Source of the DNA: Crocinitomicaceae bacterium
GTDB lineage: Bacteria > Bacteroidota > Bacteroidia > Flavobacteriales_D > Crocinitomicaceae
Reading direction: 5' to 3'
Assembly (NCBI GenBank): GCA_025210175.1
Contig: JAOASF010000195.1
Location: 1 to 38,870, forward strand
Length of the DNA stretch: 38,870 bases
Part shown: piece by piece, positions 25,461 to 33,062 of the stretch
Layout of the letters: each line of letters begins with the position of its first letter
Numbering within the stretch: position 1 is the first letter of the stretch
Translations under genes and position numbers: made by a program
The notes under the pieces: generated by a model
Told to the model about the DNA's origin: nothing
What the model saw: only the letters and a program-made list of their open reading frames with translations
Databases searched by the model: none

Positions 25461-25656
25461 CTACTCTAAATGGAGTATATCAGAGAATGGTTGAGTGGAA
25501 GTACATTGGTTAAAACCTAATTTTAAATCACAGTGCTTTCCAATTCGAATACAAAGAACTGTCTTATGGTTTTCTGGTTGATTTTAAAAAGGGAATCCGT
25601 ACGTAAGTGTTTGTTACTTAGATTGCGGAGTGATGGGTATACATAGGCTAACTGCA
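25461..25656 (+). repeat. Cassette leader repeat, copy 2
   Basis: It contains the TACTC-N6-GAGTA palindrome (25463-25477), ttggttaaaacctaatttta, ccaattcgaatacaa, aaagggaatccgtacgtaag, tgtttgttactta and ggagtgatgggtatacata. It ends at gctaactgca (25647-25656), whose exact complement tgcagttagc lies at 26564-26573, right after the cassette's last gene. Confidence 0.8.
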
Positions 25657-25675
25657 ATTGCAAATAATATAGAAA

Positions 25676-25939
25676 ATGGCAACAAATAGTGGTAAAAACT
25701 CGAGAAATGGACCAGTAAAAAATCGGAGCCAAGTCTTTAATCCGATAACTGGAAACTATGTGAAACGAGATACAAAAACTGGAAAATTTATTGATGTTAA
25801 ATCTGATGGTAAACCCTTCAAAGGTGTCAGAAAAGAATCTGTATCTATAAAGGCTAATCCACTTGTTCGAAAAGAAACGGCTATAAAATCAGAGAGTGCG
25901 GTAATAAAATTAAAAAACAGCAAAAATAAGGGCAAATGA
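25676..25939 (+). CDS. Small basic conserved-type protein (87 aa)
   Basis: This protein is rich in Lys, Asn and Ser, with a core FNPITGNYVKRDTKTGKF and DGKPFKGVRKE that looks like short beta hairpins. Similar small proteins occur widely ahead of accessory genes, but I know no function. It starts 20 nt after leader copy 2 and overlaps the next gene by ATGA, so the two are coupled. Confidence 0.65.
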   Translation: MATNSGKNSRNGPVKNRSQVFNPITGNYVKRDTKTGKFIDVKSDGKPFKGVRKESVSIKANPLVRKETAIKSESAVIKLKNSKNKGK

Positions 25940-26555
25940 AGCATCAGATTGATTACGATCGCAATGTTTTCATTAATTGTCCATTTGACGATGAGTATGA
26001 ACCACTTTTTAATGCGATTTTATTTACAGTTCACAAATGCGGATTTATTTTAAGATGTTCTAAAGAATACGAAGATTCAAGTAGCATTAGAATTCAAAAC
26101 ATAATCCAATTAATTCGAGAATCCAAATATTCTATTCATGACCTTTCACGTGTAAGTTTAGATGAAACAGCAAAATTACCACGATTCAATATGCCATTAG
26201 AACTTGGAATCTGTATGGGAGCAATAGAATTCAGGAGTAAAAAACAAAAAGACAACAAATATCTAATAATAGAAAGCGACAAGTTCAGATTTAAACAATT
26301 TATATCCGATTTATCTGGTCAAGATATTCGAGACCATAAAAATACAGTTGATGACGCTATAAAATAATACGTAATTGGTTAGCTGGAAAAACTCCAGAAA
26401 CAATACCGAGTGCAAGCATTATTAAGAATGAATATGATAGTTTTTTAGAAGATTTACCAATGCTTTGTAGTGAGAACAGTTGGGTTGTCGATTCATCAAC
26501 ATTTGATGAATATTCATCTCTCGTTACAAGTTGGTTGACCTTGGTGATAGATTAA
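25936..26555 (+). pseudogene. NCPFD-motif (Rossmann/TIR-like) protein, split by a -1 frameshift
   Basis: The first frame encodes DRNVFINCPFDDEYEPLF, IRIQNIIQLIRESKYSIHDLS (about residues 51-71) and RFNMPLELGICMGA, hallmarks of a widespread family of nucleotide-binding-looking proteins. It stops at 26365-26367 after DDAIK. In the next frame the protein continues IIRNWLAGKTPETIPSAS ... SLVTSWLTLVID to a stop at 26553, which is the family's usual C-terminal part. Adding one A to the AAAA run at 26361-26364 restores one frame of about 206 aa. It could be a decayed gene, a sequencing slip in an A run, or programmed frameshifting. The cassette end tgcagttagc follows the restored stop by 8 nt. Confidence 0.7.
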
Positions 26556-26952
26556 CAAAAAAATGCAGTTAGCATCAACTAAAAGCCACGGGCTGCAGAA
26601 CCACAATAGAGAATCCCGCGTCTCCTAGTTGAGAACCGTTATTGATCGAGACCGTTTTAGATAATGTGTTGGCTTGTTTTATATAAATCTTACATTTTGC
26701 ACAGGTCCCAAGGATAATAAAGATATAAACAAGTTTAAAGGTTCTAAGTGATTGAAAACAATGTGTTTACATCAAATTTTATTACGGAATTTTTCTGGTG
26801 TATACATCTGAGTATTGAAAACTTTGGCCAAAAAGTTTCTAAAATGCAACAAAAATGCCTTAGATTCGTTGAACAAATGAAATGAACGCCTCAATTTTAG
26901 TCTCACCATATTTCAAGGCGTCCATATCATCTCTCTAAATTAGCAATGTCAT

Positions 26953-27072
26953 TTACACATTTACCCAAAAGGCGAAAACGCCCCCTCTGGGGTGGTAAAT
27001 TCTTTTGCCGTTCTTGGTAATGAACCTTGTGAAGATTAACTTCTGGTCCACACCGTCAACTGTACGAAACAT
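26953..27072 (-). CDS. Very small protein (39 aa) with FITKNGKRIYHP motif
   Basis: The frame starts MFRTVDGVDQKLIFTRF, continues ITKNGKRIYHPRGG and ends FAFWVNV. The pattern 'FT.FI..NGK.IY' followed by an aromatic last strand resembles a class of tiny Bacteroidota proteins of unknown role. I base the call on this pattern from memory. It is the only frame in this 1.6-kb region with protein-like content. The segment gtctcaccat appears on both sides (26900 and 27122), and a bidirectional terminator lies upstream. Confidence 0.45.
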   Translation of the reverse strand: MFRTVDGVDQKLIFTRFITKNGKRIYHPRGGVFAFWVNV

Positions 27073-27173
27073 AAAACTTAGATTGGTATTACCGGTAGTT
27101 TATTATCGGTCTCAAAACAATGTCTCACCATGTTTTGATCGTACCGTTCCACCTAGCCCGACTTTCGGACATG

Positions 27174-27220
27174 AAAAAAGCCCTTGATAAAGTGAGACAT
27201 CCAAGGGCTTTTAACTTTTT
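27174..27220. terminator. Bidirectional terminator
   Basis: AAAAAGCCCTTG pairs with CCAAGGGCTTTT. The + strand continues aactttttt and the minus strand runs into six T residues. The loop is about 15 nt. Confidence 0.65.
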
Positions 27221-27603
27221 TAATAATGTTTGCAGCGTAAAGAGCCAACAAAGTGACAACCAAACCACCAACCTATTATTTATAGTTTCGTATGACAAAT
27301 ATATTAAAACCAATTATAATATTTGTAAAAGCCAATTTTTCAATGTACGTTGGAGTAAAGATAGTGCTGCGATTGGGTTTTAACAAGTGAAGAAATGCAC
27401 AAGTTCTCCGCAATTATTAACACTCAGGCTCTGTATGTCAATGAAATAGGCTGTCTAACTCTGAAAAAATAAGCGCTTGCAATTTTCTAACAATTCGGTG
27501 TTAATAATAGGAAAGAATGATTCTTGAGACACCGTATAAGACAATGACAGTAGGTGTTTTAAAAATTGAAGTCGCATGAAGTAGAACGAAAAAAATGTAA
27601 ATA

Positions 27604-27797
27604 CCTATAACACTAAGAAATGTCCCATAGGCGAGTTCGGCGAATCAGAAAAGCAGGTGCGAATTGGCAGTGCGCTAAATCACCGATTTGGCTTTTAGGA
27701 GAAAAAATTAAAAACAAAATGATGGGAGTTGGCGAAGTGCATTTCGGAAAGTTCGTATCTTTCTATCGCCTACGATAGCATTCTCCTACCGTTCACA
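27604..27797 (+). repeat. attC-like imperfect palindrome 3
   Basis: Inner boxes ataggcga (27627-27634) and tcgccta (27766-27772) mirror each other. The right arm (gtgcatttcggaaagttcg, then ctatcgcctac and accgttcac) is clearly homologous to the right arm of the site at 34934-35067. The left outer box is cctataac (27604-27611). Confidence 0.55.
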
Positions 27798-27814
27798 TCC
27801 ATAACTAAATTTCC

Positions 27815-28156
27815 AAAAACCTCCCAATTCTCATCAACATTCAATCAACTGATCAAACCTTCACACCCCGTTTTAAATCCAGATCCAATCTTCATTTTCA
27901 TCGACAATACATATTGGTCCATTTCAAAAAAAGACAATCGGCATGGAATCTAGAATGCATTTTCCCATACTCTGAAAGGAGTATTTCATACTATAGTCAC
28001 GTTGAACCATGTCAGTTAAAACCTATTTTTAAACCACATACTTTCCTTTTCGTATACAATTAATAGTCTTACGTTTTTGGGTTTAATTATAAAGGGAAAT
28101 CCGTTTGTAAGTTTTTATTACTTGGTTTGGGAGTGATGGGTATAAATAAGTTGGCA
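27815..28156 (+). repeat. Cassette leader repeat, copy 3 (long form)
   Basis: The long form begins catcaacattcaat and matches copy 5 over about 340 bp. The core (27961-28152) has ATACTC-TGAAAG-GAGTAT, tttcatacta, gttgaacca, gtcagttaaaacctattttt, aaagggaaatccg, ttattacttgg and gggagtgatgggtataaata. It ends at gttggca (28150-28156), complemented by tgccaac at 29428-29434 inside the last codons of the following gene. Confidence 0.85.
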
Positions 28157-28171
28157 ATTAGATAAAAGACA

Positions 28172-29443
28172 ATGAAGACAAGTTACACTTTTGAACTTTT
28201 GACTCTTGATTCAAGCGGTCATTGTACAATAAAATCCGAACAAGCACTAGCATATTCTTTAATGTCCAACAGTGGTATATGGAGTACTCCAAAACTTAGA
28301 GACAATATAATCCACGATGAAGATTTAAAAATCACACTAGGTATAAGTGAAATAAGTCAAGAAGAAGAAAAGGATTTCAATATTAAGAATACCCTCATAA
28401 TTAAGTTGAAAGGTGAATTTGAAGTTGTGGAACAAATTCGTCTTAAATTCTTAAAGCACCTTGATTCAGTAGGTTTTGACCAAACTTACGTTTTAACAGA
28501 TGAAGTTTCTTCTCGAATTGCATGTGAAATTTATCCGAAAGTCAATAATGTAGAAAATGCGCTTCGTAAGTATTTAATGAAATTTTTCATTACAAAACTT
28601 GGCCCTAGTTGGTGGAATGTGACTGCAGACAGTGAAATGAAGAAAAAGGTTAATACACGTAAAAACAACGAGCAAGTATTTGCAAACTATATTGATAATA
28701 GGGCATTTTTAATTGACTTTGGTGAACTTGGAAAAATTGTACACTCCCAATCCTCTGGCTTTATCAGTCGAGAAGATATTGTTTCAAAGGTACTTGAACT
28801 AGATGAAACCGAAGAAGCAATTAAAAAGTTAAAAACTGAATTAGAAAGTAACTACACGAAGTTTTTTAAGGACACATTCAAAACTAACAACTTTCAACAG
28901 AAATGGGAAGAACTGGAAAAACTTAGACATAAGGTCGCCCACAACAATCTTTTTACAAAATTCGACTTAGACCGTGCAGAGGAATTAACCATAAGCCTAA
29001 GCGAAATCATAAACACAGCCAATGAATCCATAGATACAATACAATTCAATCTTGATGAAAAAGATATTCTAAAAGAAAATATAACACAAAATCTTGAAAC
29101 GTATGAAGTAATTACTGTAGAAGAATTGCTCCGAAAACTAGGAGAAAGCGAAACTTGGGCAAAAAGAACTAGAGACAATTTTGTTGGTTTGAAGCATTTT
29201 GTAACCAATTATTTGGGATCAATTGGATACGACTATCGGTCAAGTTACGACCTTATTAATCAACTTGAAGATGAAGGATTCGTTGAACTTTATGAGTATC
29301 AAGGAAAGAATAATTTATATCCAGTAACCGCGATTCGAAGTGTTAGACAACCAACAGGAACCTTGTCCGATAATGATTCCTTGAAAAATATAAAGTCAGA
29401 ACTTAGAAAAGAAGAAAAAAATATTCCTGCCAACACTCGCTAA
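28172..29443 (+). CDS. HEPN-motif protein (Swt1/ApeA-like HEPN), putative RNase
   Basis: This 423 aa protein has an N-terminal alpha/beta region (1-125), a helical bundle (about 126-285) and a C-terminal winged-helix-like part (about 310-400, with WAKRTRDNFVGLKHFV). LRHKVAHN contains Arg252-x4-His257, the R-x4-6-H signature of HEPN ribonucleases, on a helix after KWEELEK. HEPN proteins often cleave tRNA or mRNA to abort phage infection. It starts 16 nt after leader copy 3 as a single-gene cassette, with its cassette end buried in the last codons. The RNase role is inferred from the motif. Confidence 0.6.
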   Translation: MKTSYTFELLTLDSSGHCTIKSEQALAYSLMSNSGIWSTPKLRDNIIHDEDLKITLGISEISQEEEKDFNIKNTLIIKLKGEFEVVEQIRLKFLKHLDSVGFDQTYVLTDEVSSRIACEIYPKVNNVENALRKYLMKFFITKLGPSWWNVTADSEMKKKVNTRKNNEQVFANYIDNRAFLIDFGELGKIVHSQSSGFISREDIVSKVLELDETEEAIKKLKTELESNYTKFFKDTFKTNNFQQKWEELEKLRHKVAHNNLFTKFDLDRAEELTISLSEIINTANESIDTIQFNLDEKDILKENITQNLETYEVITVEELLRKLGESETWAKRTRDNFVGLKHFVTNYLGSIGYDYRSSYDLINQLEDEGFVELYEYQGKNNLYPVTAIRSVRQPTGTLSDNDSLKNIKSELRKEEKNIPANTR

Positions 29444-29493
29444 GTAAATAAAAGGAGAAACGTACTAAAAGCTAATAGTAAACTTCCTAGTTT

Positions 29494-29580
29494 GCCGTCA
29501 CGGGCCGACAGAAAAGAACTCTGAAAGTTTTGTATTTCTTATCCAAACCACTTCCAACCCTCATAAAGCCGATAATAACT
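29494..29580 (+). other. GC-rich hairpin and possible cassette junction before a secreted protein gene
   Basis: The cgtcacgggccgacag region contains gccgtc/gggc complementarity and resembles agccacgggct (26584) and gcgccctgcgggccgc (32600). ttatccaaacc...ccaaccctcat is similar to the start of the long leader at 32694. The ATACTC hairpin and the leader core are missing here. Confidence 0.35.
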
Positions 29581-30606
29581 ATGAAAAAAACAATTATAAT
29601 AACGCTCATCACAGTATACAATTTGATAACCGTCTCCGTTGTTGGGCAAACACCGATCGACGTTGCTGAAAATACACTCAAGATCGGAGCATTAGGAGAA
29701 GAAGAGTTTTATTATGGCTTTGCAGAAGGCGATCAAATAATTTTCAATTTCGAAGAATTGAAAGGGAAAGAACTTAAAGAGATAGAGATAATTGAGCTTC
29801 CGAATTCCTCAAAATTCATGGATTATAAGTCAAATAAAATTGAGAATAAAACGATTACCATTTCGACAACTGGCATTTATAAATTTCGCTTTTCGAATTC
29901 AGCTATGAGTGGACGAATTTGCAAGGTGAAAATTCAAAGAATCCCAGCAAATGAATCCACTAAAAATTTTAATACAAGCGTGTATTGGAAAACGGTAAAT
30001 GATACGACTTTTACAACTGTTGAAGAACGGTATTTAATTTCTAGGGACACAGTTGTACATAACATTACAGACCAACTTGCAAAAGTCCACTCAACCACAA
30101 ATGCGAATGGAAACAAGACTACGTTTAATTTTACACTCCCTCCAAATACGGTTTCCTGGAGCTATTATGTTGGTGTTGACCAAGCTGGACAAGAAGCATT
30201 TGATCAAGCAGTAAAGGAAATTACGAGCAAAGCAGCACCTGTCGTCTCAAAATTCCCGGGATATGGTCCATTGGCTGCCCTAGCGCTGGGAAGCGCCTCT
30301 TACATTTCTCAAATACAACAAGGAGAAGATATTGACTACTATATTTGTGATAGGAACAACGTTAATTTATTTTTAAGTGGCCAAGCCTTTTATTATGTAA
30401 AAAAAGGGAAAGTTATTAATGATTTTTCTCGGATGACGACTAATCTAAAAGGTTCATATCACTTCTGTCTCTCAAATGATAATGCCATAACAGGTGTTAC
30501 AGTAACCGTTAAGGTGACGGCTATTGCTGTAACTGAAAATTTTGGAACACGACCAATAGAAAAAATGAACGTAACGTCAAGACAAGAGGCTTATTTAAAG
30601 AATTAA
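29581..30606 (+). CDS. Secreted/periplasmic protein of unknown function
   Basis: The ATG at 29581 gives 341 aa starting with a clear signal peptide (MKKTIIITLITVYNLITVS, then VVGQ). The mature part is beta-rich (KTITISTTGIYKFRFSNSA suggests a jelly-roll-like sandwich) with a small glycine/alanine-rich hydrophobic patch (about 213-240, PGYGPLAALALGSASY) that could contact a membrane. A C-terminal beta domain repeats the 'GSYHFCLSN' type strand seen earlier as 'GIYKFRFSN'. No family is assigned. It is coupled to the small gene after it. Confidence 0.65.
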   Translation: MKKTIIITLITVYNLITVSVVGQTPIDVAENTLKIGALGEEEFYYGFAEGDQIIFNFEELKGKELKEIEIIELPNSSKFMDYKSNKIENKTITISTTGIYKFRFSNSAMSGRICKVKIQRIPANESTKNFNTSVYWKTVNDTTFTTVEERYLISRDTVVHNITDQLAKVHSTTNANGNKTTFNFTLPPNTVSWSYYVGVDQAGQEAFDQAVKEITSKAAPVVSKFPGYGPLAALALGSASYISQIQQGEDIDYYICDRNNVNLFLSGQAFYYVKKGKVINDFSRMTTNLKGSYHFCLSNDNAITGVTVTVKVTAIAVTENFGTRPIEKMNVTSRQEAYLKN

Positions 30607-30809
30607 TGGTTTCGAACCAAGAGTTAAGAAAGCTGGCAACTCACGGTATTCTGAATGGCGAAACTAATACGATTAAAAAAACGCCAGAATTAGCTTGTCA
30701 AATACTTTTAAGAGAAGACATCATGAATCGAATTTGGACTACATCCATTTATCCGAGCCGATTTTCTTTATTAAACCCTTTTCGTATATATAGATTAAAT
30801 CCTAAATGA
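30606..30809 (+). CDS. Small coupled protein (67 aa), uncertain
   Basis: Its ATG overlaps the previous stop (TAATG). It has a helical N-terminus (NQELRKLATHGIL) and a basic tail (RFSLLNPFRIYRLNPK). No family is recognised. The tight coupling is the main support; it could also be a chance frame or a truncated remnant. Confidence 0.4.
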   Translation: MVSNQELRKLATHGILNGETNTIKKTPELACQILLREDIMNRIWTTSIYPSRFSLLNPFRIYRLNPK

Positions 30810-30848
30810 ACTATTTCAATAAATTGCAACCTGCCGCATGTGACTAGC

Positions 30849-31050
30849 TTTTCCATACTCTGAAAGGAGTATTTCATACCAGGGTCAAGTTGAACCTTGT
30901 CAGTTAAAACCCATTTTTAATCATATTTCTTTCCAATTCGAATTCAATTATTATTCTTACGTTTTACCGGATGATAATTAAAGGGAAATCCATAAGTAAG
31001 TGTTGGTTACTTGGATTGGGAAGTGATGAGTAAACATAAGTTAGGGCTCA
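30849..31050 (+). repeat. Cassette leader repeat, copy 4
   Basis: ATACTC-TGAAAG-GAGTAT (30855-30872) is followed by atttcatacc, ggtcaagttgaaccttgtca, gttaaaacccatttttaa, tttccaattcgaattcaatt, aaagggaaatccataagtaa, ggttacttggattgggaagt and gatgagtaaacataa. It ends at gttagggctca (31040-31050). The complement is only partly kept after the gene (tgagccc at 32575-32581). Confidence 0.85.
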
Positions 31051-31055
31051 ATTAA

Positions 31056-32570
31056 ATGAAAAAGAAAAATCAACATTTTCAACAACACTTGGAGTGGGAA
31101 TCATTTCTCTGGCCTTTAGAAGTGCAAAACCTGTCATCAATGCACGGAAATTATAACCTACCTAAAAATTCGATGCTTAAAATTTCAAGAGATGATGTGT
31201 ATAAGCTCAATGCTGTTCTGACCGGAGAAGTACAGAATGACAGAGATCTTGAATACAAAATCGATGGTAGAACACCTATTGAAGGCGAATTAATAAAGGG
31301 AGATAAAATTTGCGGGTATGACTGCTATGGTAATATCGAATACACCATTGAACGCTTTCTACTGAAGAATATAAATTCCAGATATACAGGAATGCCCCCC
31401 AATATCATGATAAATTTTCAATCATCAGTGATGCTGGCCTCGATAGACGAGAAGTTCTCAGAGGATACTAGACCTGTCAGTTCAATACTTGACTTTTATT
31501 TATCAGGAAAAATTAACATGCTCTTTCCGAGAAGCACGGATAGAGCTATGGAGGAGCGATATAGTAAATCTCGACACTCAATTGATCCAGAAGTTAAAAA
31601 ACCGAAACATATATCTGCCAATACTCATGGAGCTAGTAGAGATTATTTCTACATAGAAACCTCTGATTTTAATTTCATAGTTCAAATGGTTGATAATGGT
31701 TTTCTACCAGATTGGGCAAATGGAATTCAAATTGAGTATAGAACGGACTTTAAAAAAATACCAAGCGAATTAGAGCGTGAAGCTATTTCGGAAATTGTCA
31801 GTTTCGTTCTAGGTACACACCTATTAAAAATTGGCGAAAGCCATATTGACGCATCCAATAATGTATTGTATAGAAAGTCCATGAACCCTTGGGGAGACAA
31901 TGTAATTTCCAAGTGTAGTTCATCAGCATCCCCACCAATTAGTTTGAATGATCACGAAGACAGGGATAAAATTGAAAGAGTTTTGAAGAAACTTGTTCCA
32001 AAATATTTAGAACTGAGAGAAAATTTAGGGTTCAAAGATGTCCTTTGGAAATACTGGATTGCTAACGAACTTGCAATTGGAACCAACTTACCAATTCTAT
32101 CAAGTGCTTTGGAGAGTCTAGCTGAACGATACATAGAGTCAAATGACCTAACACGATCATACAGCAAAGCCGAGAAAACTGCTTACAAAAAGTTGATCAA
32201 GCCTGAGCAAGATTCTCTGTCTGAGAAGCTAGAATCTTTCGATTTTTCAAAAAGAGTGCTAGATATTTTGGTTAATCCATATTCTCTCGGGGTTGGACAG
32301 AAATTAAAACTGTTCTTCCAAAAAATTGGATTAGATTTTTCGAATGACTCCGTGGAAGCAGAGGCTTTGAAGGCACGGAACAAAATGACACACAGCTCAT
32401 TGGACACATCTGACGAAGAAATGATAAAATATTTAAGACTAAGTGGCGCTTACAAATCTTTATTCAATAGAACTCTTTTGAAAATTCTTGAGTTTGACGA
32501 AACATATATAAACTTCTATTCCAAATCACCTTCGAACATTGACATGTCTGAAAACATGAAAAGAGAATAA
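31056..32570 (+). CDS. ApeA-like HEPN defence protein
   Basis: This 504 aa protein has an N-terminal beta-rich domain (about 12-210; FLWPLEVQNLSS and GNYNLPKNSMLKI at its start) and a C-terminal helical domain (about 300-490) with ARNKMTHSS, giving Arg441-x4-His446, the HEPN active-site signature. This two-part layout and size match ApeA-type abortive-infection proteins. Those sense phage through the N-terminal domain and cleave RNA with the HEPN domain. It follows leader copy 4 by 5 nt as a single-gene cassette. The assignment to ApeA proper is tentative; the HEPN signature is seen directly. Confidence 0.6.
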   Translation: MKKKNQHFQQHLEWESFLWPLEVQNLSSMHGNYNLPKNSMLKISRDDVYKLNAVLTGEVQNDRDLEYKIDGRTPIEGELIKGDKICGYDCYGNIEYTIERFLLKNINSRYTGMPPNIMINFQSSVMLASIDEKFSEDTRPVSSILDFYLSGKINMLFPRSTDRAMEERYSKSRHSIDPEVKKPKHISANTHGASRDYFYIETSDFNFIVQMVDNGFLPDWANGIQIEYRTDFKKIPSELEREAISEIVSFVLGTHLLKIGESHIDASNNVLYRKSMNPWGDNVISKCSSSASPPISLNDHEDRDKIERVLKKLVPKYLELRENLGFKDVLWKYWIANELAIGTNLPILSSALESLAERYIESNDLTRSYSKAEKTAYKKLIKPEQDSLSEKLESFDFSKRVLDILVNPYSLGVGQKLKLFFQKIGLDFSNDSVEAEALKARNKMTHSSLDTSDEEMIKYLRLSGAYKSLFNRTLLKILEFDETYINFYSKSPSNIDMSENMKRE

Positions 32571-33062
32571 TAACTGAGCCCAGCAAAACCTGTAAGCAAT
32601 AGCGCCCTGCGGGCCGCTAATGCTCATAGCCGAAATCGCGTTACCCCATTTAAACCCGAAGTCAGTCTACCTTCATTTTCTCAGCCAAAACTAATTATCC
32701 AAACCCCTATCAACCTCATCAACATTCAATTCGCGGATCCAAACCCTTACAACCCATATTAAACCCAGAGCCCTACCAACATTTTTCATTGACAATACTT
32801 ACTGATCCATCTTAAAAATTGATTGACAAGCACGTCTATAACACATTTTCCCATACGCTGAAAGGAGTATTTCATACTAGAGTCAAGTTGAACTTTATCG
32901 GTTAAAACCTATTTTTAAACCACATTGCATTCCAATTCGAACACAAATAATTGTCGTACGTTTTCCAAGTTCATTATTAAAGGGAAACCCACTGTTAATT
33001 GTTTGTTACTTGGATTGGGGAGTGATGGGTATATATAAGTTAGGCTGCACTAAAAACAACAA
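32571..33062. other. Cassette junction with GC hairpins and the longest leader copy
   Basis: There is no gene here. It holds tgagccc (32575), GC-rich hairpin sequence gcgccctgcgggccgc (32602-32617) and ctcatagccgaaatcgcgtt, then the long leader copy 5. Confidence 0.55.
32690..33048 (+). repeat. Cassette leader repeat, copy 5 (long form)
   Basis: It matches copy 3 from catcaacattcaat onward. The hairpin is ATACGC-TGAAAG-GAGTAT (32853-32870, one change), then tttcatacta, gtcaagttgaactttatcg, gttaaaacctatttttaaac, aaagggaaaccc and gtttgttacttggattgggg, then agtgatgggtata. It ends at gttaggctgc (33039-33048), exactly complementary to gcagcctaac at 34934-34943 after the two-gene cassette. Confidence 0.88.

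Larger units (their letters stand above)
26556..28171. other. 1.6-kb region mostly without genes, with cassette-end structures
   Basis: In order: the cassette end tgcagttagc (26564), a GC hairpin AGCCacgGGCT (26584-26594), AT-rich sequence with no frame I trust, a minus-strand 39-codon gene (26953-27072), a bidirectional terminator (27174-27220), unassigned AT-rich sequence to about 27600, attC-like site 3 (27604-27797), and leader copy 3 (27815-28152). Short frames in this stretch have no recognisable content. It may hold one or two decayed cassettes. Confidence 0.5.

Noticed and set aside
27120-27383. Plus-strand frame of 87 codons
   Set aside because: It runs through the bidirectional terminator hairpin and has no recognisable protein content.
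27729-27953. Plus-strand frame of 74 codons
   Set aside because: It is made of attC-like site 3 and the long leader repeat, which recurs non-coding at 32690.
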